Assembly: GCA_017354895.1 (NCBI GenBank)
Contig: CP071493.1
Coordinates: forward strand, 1,550,001-1,614,000
Direction of reading: 5' to 3'
DNA: 64,000 nucleotides
DNA from: Podospora comata
Taxonomy: Eukaryota > Ascomycota > Sordariomycetes > Sordariales > Podosporaceae
Under the pieces are notes generated by a model, which searched no databases, was not told where the DNA came from, and saw only the letters and a list, made by a program, of their open reading frames with translations. The translations under genes and the position numbers were made by a program. Positions 46,135-58,831 of the stretch are shown here, piece by piece. Within the stretch, counting starts at the first letter, position 1, and each line of letters opens with the position of its first letter.

Positions 46135-48760
46135 TCACGCCAGATAGCGATAGGCAGCCGTATCGCCCTCCATCCGCTCCAAGTATTCTCGCGCAAGCAA
46201 GTCCTCGATCCGCTTCTTAATGAGAGAAATCTCAGGCTTGAACCGACCAGAGAGCTGGCTGATGACCTCGGTTGTGAGCTGAGTATGGCTGAGCTCCTTG
46301 CGTTGTCTATAATCGGCGGTTAGCATCAAGCAAAAACGAGCAGCAATGAAATGTACTGACTTCATGATTCTGACAATAGCAGCATCCACAACGTGAGCCC
46401 GCGTCTGATCGTTCTTCCTCTCCGTCTCCTTGCGCTCCTCCGTGCCCTCAACCTTGGATGTGCTGCTGATAACAGGCACCCTGATCTTGATTTGCTTGCT
46501 GACGAACTGAGCATTGAAAGAAAACTTGTCTGTGGGCTTCACGGACTTTGTCAGAGGCTCCTTGGCGAGAACCCTGAATTTTGGCGGAACCGAGAGTGAA
46601 GTCAAGGTTTTGGTCAGATCCGGGATGGGAATGTTCGTCTTCAGCTGGATCTCTTCGAAGCTGAGACTCTCGTCATTGGCCAGATCGTTGAAAAGCATGA
46701 GAACAATCATTCCGTAAGTGGAGACATTGAGCTCATAGCGCCTGTCTTTGCTCAACGGCCCGGACTCTTTGCCAGGAACCTTGGGAAAGAAACATTTGAT
46801 GTCTGCGCTGCCGGTGGAAGGTACCCAGGTGAGAACTCTCCCGCTGCGATCCTGGCAGTAGAATTTGTAGAAACTCTCTTGCAGTCGTTTGATAGATGGT
46901 GGGAAGATACAGTCCGACCGCGATGCATCGCCATCTTGGAGGACACCGCGCCCCATGACATCAGTAGGCCAGAAGTTTGTGGTGAGAACATGAATAGCAA
47001 GTTCAGTAGACTTCCTATCATCGTCCCCAAGATTGCGAATATGGTCCTTGTAGTTGGTTGACAGATCTTTGGAGAGCTCCATGTCCTTGAACATGCCTTC
47101 GAATTTGGCAGTGAAATGATTGCCCAACTCAGCCCGCATTCGTCGGACGAGCTCCTTTTCGATGTGGATTTCGGATTTGTTGTGCAGTAACCTGCGACCT
47201 AGGTGCTTTTGATAGTAGCGCTCGAATAAGTCACGGTCCGAAAGATACCTGACCAGAATAATGGCCTTTTGTAGAACAACCTCCGCATCCTCGTCAGATT
47301 TGCCTTTCAACCCTCGTTTGAGACTATCGTCAATGAACAGCGAGACAAACTCGGCACCTCGATCAAACATGTTGATGAAGTCTGCAAAGCTCTTCGTAAT
47401 AGCCGACTGGATGATAAGATCGTTGCTGAAACAATTTTCCAGCATTGAATCAAACTTGCCCTTGAGCTTGAGGACGTCGTCAACCCATTTGATGGCAGCG
47501 GCTGTTTGCTGTGCGACTGGACTCAAAGCCTTGGGTTTGTCGGCCCCCTCGGCCCCCTCCTCGCCCTCCCCAGCAGCACCGGCCGCTGCTGGTGCAGAGA
47601 AGTCTGTGTTCTTGAGTGTCTGCTCAATTTCAAGGCCCAGTTCCATGACCCGGCCCATCAAACTCGTTTTGAGGGTATTCTTCGATTTGTCGATCCTTGA
47701 AATCAGCTGATACAGGATTCCAAGGTCTTCTTCTCGGTCATTGTCCACCATCGCCTTCAACCCGCTCCCTTCCATCGCCAGGAATTCATCCATCTTGGCC
47801 AGTATCAACTCTTTTTCCAAGACCGCTGCGATATTGTCTTTTGTGGAATTCGAAATCGAAGTAACACACCTCTCTTCCTCTTCGAGCAGGCGTCGTCGTG
47901 TGTGGCGCAACCACGAACCGGCGTCGGACTCTCGGAGCAACTTCTCACATTCGGCTTTGTAGAAGACCTCGCTGGCGGCAAGGAAGCGTGGCTCGAATAT
48001 TGTCGTGTACAGCTTCTCGTTTTCCTTCTCTTCGTCCGTCTCATACAACTGCTCTAGCATGCCGGTTATGTCACGCAGAAGGTTGCGGTCGACGATATCC
48101 CCATCTCTATCCATATTGATGAGGTCGAGAACGACAGCAATGACCACGTCCATAATGATGAATGGCTGATCCGACCCGTCAACATCCTTTAGGCCATACT
48201 TGAGAATATGATCTCGGAAAAGGCCGATCGTTGTTGCGTATACTGATGCTTGCTTGGTTTCCACACAGGACCTCTCCAGGTACATCAGCATATCCGCGAT
48301 CAGGTTCATTGATGTGTTATGGTCCTCCCAAATCTTGCGAATTCCGCGAAGAAGTCTCTCACCAGCCTCGCGGCGTTCGTGGGAGCTTGACGTGGCCAAT
48401 TGTATCAAGGCGATGCTCGGTAAGTTGTTCCTAACCAGCTCGTCGACACCGGGAATGATGTGCTTGTGGAACCATTCCGTCTCGAATTCTTTAACCTTTT
48501 CAAAGAGCTCCTCGCCGCGCTTGACCAGTGTGATCTTGTATGAGGCTCGGTAGAGGTTTTCAAAGGAAAGCTTGCTCGCATTTTTATTGTGTATGTCGGT
48601 CATGGCACTCTGGAGGGTTGCCCAGCATTGATCAAACCCACCGGCGTCCTTGTTGATCAGGGGCTGTGATAGACAGACGTTAGCATGCCAAATAGGAAGC
48701 GAGCAGAGAATGACGGAGTAATACCCTTCGTATTGGCCTCGGCCTATTCCTGGAAGCCAT
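46135..48760 (-). CDS. Cullin-3 E3 ubiquitin ligase scaffold
   Basis: CUL3 forms the scaffold of ligases that use BTB proteins as substrate adaptors and Rbx1 as RING partner. Exons are 48760-48725, 48663-46361 and 46306-46135, with introns of 61 and 54 bp, giving 836 aa. Exon 1 encodes only MASRNRPRPIRR; exon 2 continues PLINKDAGGFDQCWATLQ, the usual Cul3 start. Cullin repeats fill the N-terminal half (KLSFENLYRASYKI, the BTB-facing region). A low-complexity Ala/Gly/Glu insert lies near residue 360. The cullin homology domain includes YYQKHLGRRLLHNKSE and the winged-helix region. The neddylation motif is IVRIMK, Lys780, whose codon spans the last splice junction. The protein ends YRYLA, close to the YxYxA of CUL3 rather than the ends of CUL1 or CUL4. 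Confidence 0.96.
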
Positions 48761-49521
48761 TGTGCGATATTGGCGCTCTATGCTCGGCACAAGAAGGTGG
48801 GCAGGCAAAGTGGTGATGGTGGTGGTGTCGAGAGGGGGGGGACGTCAACAGTCCGCGAGGTTTCGTGAGGTAGTGGGAAATATGGCCCGAATTGGACTAA
48901 ACTGGTGATCAAAACTGTTAAATAGCTTGTGATCAAATTCAGTTCGTTGGGTAGGTGAAGAAAGCCCGGGATGGCAGGAGGCGATTTTGGTATGCGTGCT
49001 GTGTTGGTGGGATGGAATCCGTCAAATGGCAGGCAAGCAAAGGCGGCGAACGACCGAGCTCTGGACTGGGCACATACTCGACGTTGTCCTGGAACAAAGT
49101 AAACAGACACAGGATGGGGCCAGCAAGACAATCCTCAAAAAAATACGAGCTCGACAATGCTTGGGAAGCTTCAGGCACAGCCTTGACATCTAGGAGGTCC
49201 GACTACAGCACACCATCAGCTGCGACAGCGGGGAGTTGTAGCCAGCTTCAGCTGCCACCCAAAAACCGTGCCCCACCAAACCGCATCACTGGTTGGACTC
49301 TGATTTGCTACCAATCATCTACTCTTGGCGCGTTTATCGCGTCTTGGCTAGCTCCAAGCTAATCTTATCGATAAGAACTCTGACAGGGATCTTGAACATC
49401 TTGATGATGACGAAGATCCAATTGCTTCTCTACAGTTCGGCTTCACCTTTTGCGACAACCAAAATTCTTACCGATTTCGACCCCTTCTTTCCTCACCACT
49501 CATACCCTCCTATCCCTAACC
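48761..49521. other. Divergent intergenic region between cullin-3 and zim17
   Basis: This 0.76-kb stretch separates two head-to-head genes and should contain both promoters. No coding sequence is recognisable. Confidence 0.6.
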
Positions 49522-50154
49522 ATGGCCTCCAAACGCCTCCTCACCACCTCAATATCCACCCTCACCCGACTCACCACCCAACCAATATCACGATCAGCAC
49601 TCCCCCGCCAGCTCCTCAATTCTCAAATACAACCCCTCCGTTTCGCCCACAACATCCCCCGACCACGAGCCAGTCCCATACCATCCACCCCCTCCTCCTC
49701 GACCCCATCAACACCCTCCACAACCCCCCCATCCTCCCCCTCAACCAAGCCACCCCAACCTTCCTACGAGTTAACCTTCACCTGCGTCCCCTGCAACACC
49801 CGCTCCCGCCATACAGTCTCCAAACAAGGCTACCACCACGGTTCCGTCCTTATCGCCTGCCCCGGCTGCAAAAACCGCCACGTCATCTCCGACCACCTCA
49901 AGATCTTCGGCGACAAGGCCCTCACCGTCGAGGACATCCTAAAGTCCAAAGGCGAGCTGGTAAAAAAGGGTACACTGGGCGAGGATGGCGACCTAGAGTT
50001 CTGGGAGGATGGCTCCACCACCGTGAGGGATCACGAAGCGCTCGCTAAGGAGGCGGAGGAGAGGGAACGGAGGAAAAAGGAGGTTGAAGAGAGGGAGAGA
50101 GAGATGGTGGCGGGGAGTACGTTTACGAGTGTTAAGTCGGAGGGCAAGGAATAG
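49522..50154 (+). CDS. Mitochondrial DNL-type zinc finger chaperone Zim17/Hep1
   Basis: Zim17 (Tim15, Hep1) keeps mitochondrial Hsp70 soluble in the matrix and so supports protein import and Fe-S assembly. The single exon encodes 210 aa. I chose the ATG at 49522 (context AACCATGG) because it begins an Arg/Ser/Thr presequence (MASKRLLTTSISTLTRLTTQ). A Pro/Ser/Thr-rich linker covers about residues 45-80. The zinc finger uses Cys88, Cys91, Cys113 and Cys116 (TFTCVPCNTRS and IACPGCKNRHVISDHLKIF). The name-giving DNL is DHL here. The C-terminal 50 residues form a charged helix longer than in yeast. It is head-to-head with cullin-3 and convergent with utp20. Confidence 0.93.
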   Translation: MASKRLLTTSISTLTRLTTQPISRSALPRQLLNSQIQPLRFAHNIPRPRASPIPSTPSSSTPSTPSTTPPSSPSTKPPQPSYELTFTCVPCNTRSRHTVSKQGYHHGSVLIACPGCKNRHVISDHLKIFGDKALTVEDILKSKGELVKKGTLGEDGDLEFWEDGSTTVRDHEALAKEAEERERRKKEVEEREREMVAGSTFTSVKSEGKE

Positions 50155-50452
50155 TGGGGAGGGTGGAATAGGGAGGTCTGGACGGGTGGCATGATAAAAT
50201 GATGTACGATATCGCTGTATTATATGGGGTGCTTTGGCCGGTTTGATATAGGTGTTGGCATACCCAAAAGTTTGGCATTTTTGTTGGCATTTTCAGGGGC
50301 TAAACGCAAGACACCTCACGACATGTCAACAATAGAAAATTGATGATATATCCGATTAATTTCAAATACATGGTATAACCCCCCCTTTATCAGCTTTTTA
50401 TCTACCCTTGAATTATTCTCCGCCGACCTCCTTCAATTACTCAGATGACCCC
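50155..50452. other. Convergent 3' flank between zim17 and utp20
   Basis: A 298-bp gap with AT-rich DNA between two 3' ends. No coding sequence is seen. Confidence 0.6.
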
Positions 50453-53400
50453 CTAATTCCCCTGAAAAGCCCTCCTGGCATCCCTCTGCTCCTGCCCCTT
50501 GATCTTCCTCCTCTCCTTCTTCTTCTCAAACTTCTTCCTCTTCTCCCTCCCATACCTCTCCGGCGCCGCCACCGCCTCGATCCTCCTCTTGCTCAACCTC
50601 GCCTGCCTCCTTTCCCTAATCTGGTCGCCCACCTCCAGCAACGCCTTGGTGTACTCCGCGCTCCCCAGTTTCCTCTGCAACACCTCCATCACCGCCACAG
50701 CCTTGCTCTTCAAAGCCTCATACCTCGTCTTGAAAAGCTCGTTCAACGAGAACGGCGCGCGAATGGACGGGTCAGTCAGGTTCCTTAACGGACGGAGAAT
50801 GGTCCTGACCGAAACCTCGACCGTCTCCTTGGGGGACTTGATGCAGAACGCTTCGAGCAAATCCATCGCCGCAAGCTTGGACACCATCGCTTCGGGCTTG
50901 GGCTGGCGTTCTTTTCTGATGATGGAGCAGAGCTTCCAGAAGAGATACTTCATGTCTGCCTTGCGGGAGACAGACTTGTCCACTTTGTCTTCTTCTTCGT
51001 CTTCGTCTTCCTCGTCGCTGTCTTCCTGTTCGGTCTTGCCGGACTCGAGGTAACCGCCTAGGAACTGGAGGACTTGGACAATTTCCTGTGCGAGAGTCTC
51101 GTCTAGCTCGACGACGTTGAGGATGCCGAGAGAAAGGCGCACCAAAGCGGTGACGTCGTCTTCGTCGAGCTCGAGGCCATACGAGCCCTTGAGTGGGAGC
51201 TTCGCATCCCTGCCAGAGGTTTTGGCAAAGTCGGTGAGGTACATGGACAAGAGTCTTGTGGCTGTGAGTTTGACGGTTGTGTTGAAGTGCGCGAGGCAAG
51301 TCTGGACTTCGGTCCACAGCTCGGACGTGCTCGGAGTGAGGGCCTTTTGAGGATGCTTGATAACAAGCGTTTGCAGAGTGTTGAGCGCAGTGTTGGCAAG
51401 CTCCCAGTCGGCCTCCAGGGCGTCGTCATCCCCAAGAACCTGAGTAATTCTGTCAACAACCAGAGCCAGGTCCTTCTTATCGTTGACATTTGGCTCCCGG
51501 GCTTCAAAGTAGAGACCCCAAGCATGAAGCGCGAGCTTCGAAACAGCAGGCTTGTCATCCTGTTGAATCCATGTTCTCAACAACTGCATAAACTTGGACA
51601 ACCTCTCCTTGTCAGCCACCCGGAAAGATTCCTTGAGCAGCTCACCCGCAGAAAGACGGCACTTTTCACTGTCATCGTTGGCCAAGACGAAAATCAACGG
51701 AACGAAGCACGTGGCCACAACTTCTTGTGCGAACTCATCCACCGATTTCTTGAGCAACAGATTGATAACCTCCATAACAGAGATTCGTCCACCTTCGCGC
51801 TCATACTTGAGATTGGCAACAATGAACTGGAGCTGCTTTTCCCACCTGTTTCTCTTTTGTGGATAGTCTCGGAGGAATTGGAAAAATGCACCGCGCGCGA
51901 GATCTCTGGTGTCCTTGTCAGGGTTGGTGATCATGATAGTGCCGACGTAGTCGAGTGTGTCGTAAACAACAGCCGTTTCCATCTTGCGGTCCAGGACTGA
52001 CCGCAAGAAGTTGAAGGTTACATGCCGGTACAAGGGCTCGGTGAGATCATCCTTCAGCTTTCCGAGGAGCATGTCCAGAGCAGCATCCTTGATGACAATC
52101 TCCCTCCTGTCACGCAGGATAACAGAGATGAGCTTCAAAGCTGCTTGCGCCAAGTCAGAGGTGGTGGTAGGCGACATGGATATGGCCTTGGTAGCTTCCT
52201 TCAGCGCAACTTTGTACAGATTGGCAGAGTCGTCGTTCTTGAAGGGAACCTTGACAATGACAGTGAGTATCTTGAATGCCGCGATCTTGACATCCTCTTC
52301 CGCGGAAAGTACAGCATCACCAAAGATGGGCAGCAACTTGGCGATATTGGCAGCAGTACGGAGGTGGTCATGCTTTCTGAACACAGTCCGGAGAACATCG
52401 ATGGCAAACCTAACCAGCTTGTAGGTGTGCTTAGCCGTGACACCGCCATCGCTCTTCTTCGCAGCCTTCTGCACGATATATCTCTTGAGACGGGGATCCA
52501 TCTTAGGTTGCTCCATGGGCTCGTTAGACTTGTAGACCTCCTGAATGACCTCATAGCAGAAGATCAGGACATCTTGCGAAGCGGCAGCAGGGTTCTCAAG
52601 AAGACCCTTGGTGATACGAGTCAGCAGCTCATCAATCTTGCGGACCGTACGGACGTCCAGCTTCTCCAACAGCAAAGACTGGAGAGGCATAGTAAGATCG
52701 CTAAGGCGACGGATGGAGGCTGTCTTGGCGACCAACTCCATGGAATCCTGACTCTTGCTGCCCTTGACCTCCTTCATCTTGCCAGTGTAACCTTCGGCAT
52801 CCTTCTCTTGACCTGTGGCACCGAAGATATCGTCCATGATGACAGCCATGATCTGAGGCAGGCAGTAATCGAGATCACCCTGCTCGAAAGCTGGGATAGC
52901 GACCAACAACAGAGAGTGCATGGTGTAGGACAGGATATGAAGCTGGTTGCCTCTGACGAGAGCACCACGCAACTCCTTCAGAATGAACCCGAACCTGTGA
53001 GCACCGAGGACACCAGAGATCTTGGCGAGCGTGTCTCTGGCCATATCGCGGGATTCGACAGACTTACTCCTGAGGATATGGCAAATATCAGTCAAGACAC
53101 CGGGGAGCTTCTCGTTCAAGAGGTTATCCGGGAGAAGGACGAGCAGCTTGGCAATGATAACGCCCACCGGTACTCTGGAGCTGACCTCCGTCTCATCCTT
53201 CTCGTGAATGTACTTGAGGAGGGGAGGCAGGAAGCTGCCGACAATCTCGGTGCTGAGCTTCTCCTGGTCAGGAAGTGTGCTCGCGAGGCGGCACTTTTGT
53301 ACCTCTCCATCCACCTCCATAGCGTCACTTGACTTCTGGTCAAGGGCAGTGCGGAGGGCGTCCACCTCCCTCTCCAGAAGACGGATGACTCGCTTCTGGG

Positions 53401-56400
53401 AGTCAGGCTTTGACTCCACAAACGAGACGAATCGTCTGAGAATAGCTCTGTATTGTTGCCATTCCAAAGAAAGGGTCAGGCCAGAAACAGTGGTAATGGC
53501 CTGCGCGCCGAGGCCATGATCGTCGCCACCCTCTGGATGACCAAAGATGAAGTGCTCAAAGAGGGGAATGAAAAACTGGCTGATGTGCTTGCTGCGGAGA
53601 GGTGTCTTGGCATTCACCGACTCCAGCAAGCGAAGGGCCTGCAACTGCCTTGCGACAGCCGGACTGAGGACGTGGAAGAAGAAGGCTTGGTCTGAGTCCT
53701 CGGACGAAGGAACCAGGGGCGTCAGATCGGAGACCATCTCCCATTCTGGGAGGCCAGCCACGAGGGCACCAAACACGCGTAGAATCTCGCGTCTCACAGT
53801 CTCTGACTCCTCCTTTGATCCAGCGTAGATGGCTGGAAGCAGGATATCGGAAACCACAGTGATGAAAGCTTGTTGCTGGGCGCTGCCCCAAGCATCCTTG
53901 GCTGCCCAGATAAACTTGCACAACCCATCGGCAGAGTTTGTCGACAGGACACCAAATTCCTCATCCTGCTGGATGTAGAAGAGCATGTTGTGAAGGATAG
54001 GCATCCATTGGTCCAGAGTAAAGGGCGTCTCCCGATCTTTGGTGATGGAGTTGAATGCGGTCAACCGGACATTGTAGTCTGGCTCATCCAGACGCCTTGG
54101 CTTGTAAGCATTGAGATCGCGGCAGGTATCCGCAATCTCTTGTGCCCATGTTTCTGTGGATGCAAACACTGCGAGCACTTCAGCCAAGGTCTGCCTGTTT
54201 TGCCTATCCTTGAAATAGCCAAACAAAGAGGCCACCGTATGATAGACCTTGCTCTTCAGTTCAGCATTCCCCTGGAAATCTTCCAAAGCCATGAAACCCT
54301 TGAGAATCAGCAGGATTGAACCTTTGATCTTGGGGCTGACCATCCGCGAGGGTTGGTTGAGCAAGAACGTGGAAATCTCCACTATATCCTGGATGCTGGT
54401 GGATGTCTTGACGATAGGAGAGAGTACAACAACGGTATCAACAGCAGAACCCAAAAGGTCTCTGCTAATATCGCGCTGGTCACGAAGAAGACTGCTGATT
54501 TTTCCGAGAATGAGGTCGATATTTGGATCTAAGAGCTCAGTTCTTATTAGTTCATTGAACTCTGACTCCTGCGCAGATGCCTGAGCAAGACCGACAAGGG
54601 TCTTGATCATTTCAAGCGCGTATATCTTGACATCAGCCTTGGCCTTTTCCATGCCAAGCGTCTCCACGACATTGGGCACAATGCGCCCGTCGATGGCCAA
54701 AAACATGGCTGTCTTGGGGAGAGCAGCCCAGGTACCGAGCAGCTTCCAAGTAGCTGATACGCCCTGGGTAGTCTCAACGGCAAGCTTCTCAATCCGAGGA
54801 CTGATGATTTCCTTCACCATAATGTCTTGATACGGCGTCCAGTCAAAGCTTTGCTCATTCTGGAAGAGCTTGCAGAGACACTTGAGAGAAATCGTCCTGA
54901 TAACCTTCAAGAGCAAAGCATCCTTCACGTTCTCAGTTTCTTCGGTTTCCTCGGACTCTTCCTCCCCTGTCGTAACACCAACCTGCCGGCAGGCGGAGAT
55001 GAGACAGAGGAGAATTGCATTGGCAAGGGACTCCACGTATGGGGAGACCGCACCGCCGAGCTCAGTGATGACAGCCTCAAGCATATTGAGCAGACCGACC
55101 TGCTTGCGAATGGGCAGGATTTCCTGAGAGAAGAGCCGTTCATTCAGCCCCTTGGCATCAACGACACGGATGTTGCGCAGTGGGCCAAGCGCAATGTCCA
55201 GGAAGTCGCCCATGTCGTCCACATTAAGCTGCCGAATAACTGCCAAACGTGTCGCATGAAGACCGTGCCGGCCACTGCCTGCGCCCTTCTTGGAGATCGT
55301 ACGGCCGTACAAGAGGTGAAGCAGAACAGGCATAACGGCCTCTCGCTCGTTTGGCTGGATCTTGTTGTCGCCTTGGAAAAGGACAGTAAGCTCGTTTTTA
55401 AACCTGGCCTCATCAAGGAGGTACTCCAGATGCTCCTGCTTCTTCTTGACCGCATCATTCTTCCATGCCAAAATGGCCTTCAAGGCAAGCTTTTGCACTT
55501 CGATATCACCATTTGCCAAGAGCTTCAGAAGTGCCGTATAGACCTTGTCGGCTTGATAAAGCACTCGAGGATTGTTGAACTGTGAAAACACCCCAACTAA
55601 GGCTTTCCGGTCAGGAAGCGACCAACTCGCTTCTAACATTTCTTCAGCCTCTTCCTCGGTGTCTTCTTGGTCTTCAGCCGGGGTCTCGCCATCGCTCATG
55701 AAAGAAAATAGATATGGCACTAGGTTTCTTGAGCGTTTCTCAGCCAAACTCGGGATAGCGTTCAAAGCTTTGAGAGCCATGCTGCGAGCCCTTTGCGAGT
55801 GGGGATCAACGATCTTCTGACCCTCCTCGAACTTTTCCAGCATGCCCCTGTACGGCTCTTCCAAGGCCTGAGCGATTGGCTCAGCAGTTCTATGCAGGCC
55901 TTTCATGTTCAGGCATTCAAAGTCGGTGAGCGGGAGGCGACGTGGATCCTGGGGCTTGGATGCACCTGACCACCGTTCGGAAGGCTGGTCCAACCAGTCA
56001 AAGGCCAAATCGGCCAAAACCTCCTCGCCATGCTTAGACTCGGCAACCTTTTTCATGGCTTCCACCGAGTCATCCCAAACTGGAGCAAGAGGGACGGTCA
56101 TCATACCAAACAAGAAGGCTGGGATTGCCCGTATGAGCCAGGAAGTTTGATCAAGATGAGCGTAGATTTGTCCCAGTTTTCGAACGTGAACAGCGATCGT
56201 TCGTACGTTTTCCAAAATCAGAGACAGCTCTTCACACTGAAGCATCGTTGCCAAGGCTGAGTTGGAATCAGGGGTTGACTCCAGAATTTCCATAATTCGC
56301 AAGGACGCAAGCCGGAGTTCATGAGAGGGCGCGGACAAGTTGTTGACGAGAGACTTCACTAATGGGTCTTCCTCCTCCTGCATGCTGTCACTCCCACTGC

Positions 56401-58364
56401 TGGTTTCTGAGCTGCTGCGTCCCTTCGCCTTGATCTCCATCAGATACGTGAGCAGGGCCTCGAGGAATGCCGGAGAGTGGCAGAACCGCGGGGTAGCTGC
56501 TCTGAGAAGAGGAGCCAGACTTGGATCTACCGACCCAGGGGCAGCACACATTCTGAGATAGGCACGGAAGCCATCGCTCATAATGAAGTTGGCCTCATCG
56601 GTTGGTAAAGAGGAGGAGGGCCGTAAGGCGAGCTTTAGCTTCTTAAGCAAAACCTCGGCGATACGGGCATTGGTGGAGGGATGGACTGTCGTAATCTCCA
56701 GCACCCGTAAAAGTGCTGAATATTTTGGCAGACATCTGTCCCTCCACGTCTCCGCATCTTTCCCAAAACCACCACTCTCCGGGAAAGGGGTGTCTTCAAG
56801 CCGTACAAACTTGTTGACAATCTGATCTTGCCAGGATTGTGGGAGAAGGAAGCCGTCTTTCCCTTTGACCCGCGGCAGGCCCCCATTTTCTATCATATGA
56901 GGCAGAAGCACGCAGAGCATCTCCTCGTTTGAGTTTCGGGACCAATGGGCGACGACAAATCTATTAAACGGTCAGTATATCAACCTTCACCAAGTTAATG
57001 GGTCATACACACTTTTGAAAGTCTTTCAGGAAGAGCCCTCTGAACCGTTCAGGGTGGAGATCGGCCAGATAGGAGCAAAATGGAATGTACCACCGCATTA
57101 ATGGCTCCTTGGTCGTGGTGTTGTTGAGTGTTGACAATGATGGCAGCAACGCGTCTATTGGTGCTTGCCCCCAAATAATAGCTATCCTGGTGATTAGGCG
57201 GTCCCATACTTGGCGAGGCGAGATGGCCTCAATCCTTTCCTTGACCTCACCCAGCTGCGTGAGCTGTTGTCCCAGAGCTTTTACAAGAGCTGACCAGTCG
57301 TGAATCCGGTTTCCCCTCCGTACACCAGCCGCAACACCTAGGAGCTGCACAAATAACACTGGGCGTGTACCAGCCGTAGCCTCTTGCACTATGCGTGTCT
57401 CGATCGTCTTGAAAGTCTCGATTGTTGTATGGTGAATGATACTGGTAAGCACACCGCAGCAGACATCCGTCCATACTGTTTGCTCAGGAAGATCAGCTTC
57501 CCCTTCTGGCACATCCCGCACGATAGCTGCAAAGACCTCCGGGGCAGTCGAATGGACGCCATTGTTGGGAGCCTTGAGCGCCTCGGCAAACATAGTCATG
57601 ATACCCTGGCTATAGAGCTCATACTGCCTCGTCCCGGCCACACTCTCCAGATCCTTCCTCACATGCTCCACAAAGAGCGGTAGAGCCTTCTCCTTGTGGC
57701 TGGGCGCCGCCGCTTTCTTCACCAAGAAGCTCATTGCCTCGGCTGCAAACCGAGCAATATGTCCCGGAATCTTCGCCTTGCCCATCAAAGGAGAGACCGC
57801 ATCGTATGTGGGTCGGAGGTCAGGAACGACTAGTCTCGAAAGATATTTGAAGAGGAATGCGAGCGACGCAAAGGTCCATTCGATTGCTTCTACATCGTGA
57901 ACTTTGCTCGCCAGCTCCACGATCAAGCCGAGAGCGCGGGGGTAGTGTTTCTCGAATCGCACACCGAGATCATGGGCGAACGCAGTGACCAGGTCGAGTA
58001 ACGGCTCTAAAGAATCCTTTTGGTGCGTCGAGATGGCCTCGGCCAAGAGGTCCATAATCTTGTCTTCATGATGGAGAATTTGAGCGAGGGAATCGGTATA
58101 ACGGGTGACTTTTAGCCTGAAAGACACATAGGTCTTTGACAGGTTGAGTTCGGCCCATCTGTCGAGGCCATTTCTGAGGTAGGAGGTACTCGCTTCGAGA
58201 TCTTCGGCTTCGAGGTCATGGCGGCGCACTTTGCGCAACGGATCGAGCGAATGGAGCTTTGAGATTTTGGTACTGAATGATTCCCATCTGTGATTCTTTT
58301 CGTGAGGCGTCCGCTTGACGCCCCTTTGGGACTTAACAATGCGTCCGGAAGTTGTGGACGGCAT
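50453..58364 (-). CDS. U3 small nucleolar RNP component Utp20 (DRIM)
   Basis: Utp20 is a giant HEAT-repeat protein of the small-subunit processome, needed for 18S rRNA maturation in the nucleolus. Exons are 58364-57013 and 56960-50453 (52-bp intron), giving 2619 aa, close to yeast (about 2490). I chose the start MPSTTSGRIVKSQRGVKRTPHEKNH at 58364; an upstream in-frame ATG at 58547 would add 61 residues of leader-like sequence. The N-terminal block HRWESFSTKISKLHSLDPLRKVRRHDLE is typical of the family. The body is an unbroken array of HEAT-like helical pairs. An acidic stretch (EQEDSDEEDEDEEEDK) lies about 180 residues from the end. The C-terminus is strongly basic (KRRIEAV, then KKFEKKKERRKIKGQEQRD), as in other Utp20 proteins. 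Confidence 0.95.
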
Positions 58365-58831
58365 GGTGGGTGGTGATCTGGGCTGTTGGTGTTTGCGAAG
58401 AGAGCCCAAGAAAGCCTTCAATCGCGAAAACACCACCGCGAAACAGCACCTTGACCTCTGGAAATTTTTTGGCAAGGGTCTGGGGCCATTGAAGCTAAGA
58501 TAAGCCGATAAGCGGATAAGAGCGGGTTGGTGGGGGCAATAGGACATGTAGCTTTATTGCATAAGCACCGCAGACATTGTTGCCATGTGCATACTGGACA
58601 GATGCATATACGGTTGTACGCCAATGGGGGCTTAAACACATATCTCGTCTTGTGACATCATGTCCACCACCACCGTAACGAGGACTACTTGAGAACTAAA
58701 CGAATTGTTGGGTGTGCGCAATAAAAATCATTTCATTGGTATCTCCGTCTAGATGAATCAAATCCCCATCCCATTTATCTCCTGCCTACAATCAACTGCT
58801 CTCATGAAGCATGAAACCAAATACCTCCCAT
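58365..58831. other. Intergenic region between utp20 and drn1
   Basis: This 467-bp gap holds the utp20 promoter and leader and the drn1 3' flank. I see no other gene. Confidence 0.6.

Noticed and set aside
52022-53332. A 436-codon open frame on the plus strand
   Set aside because: It lies antisense to utp20, has no domain, and mirrors the codon structure of that gene.
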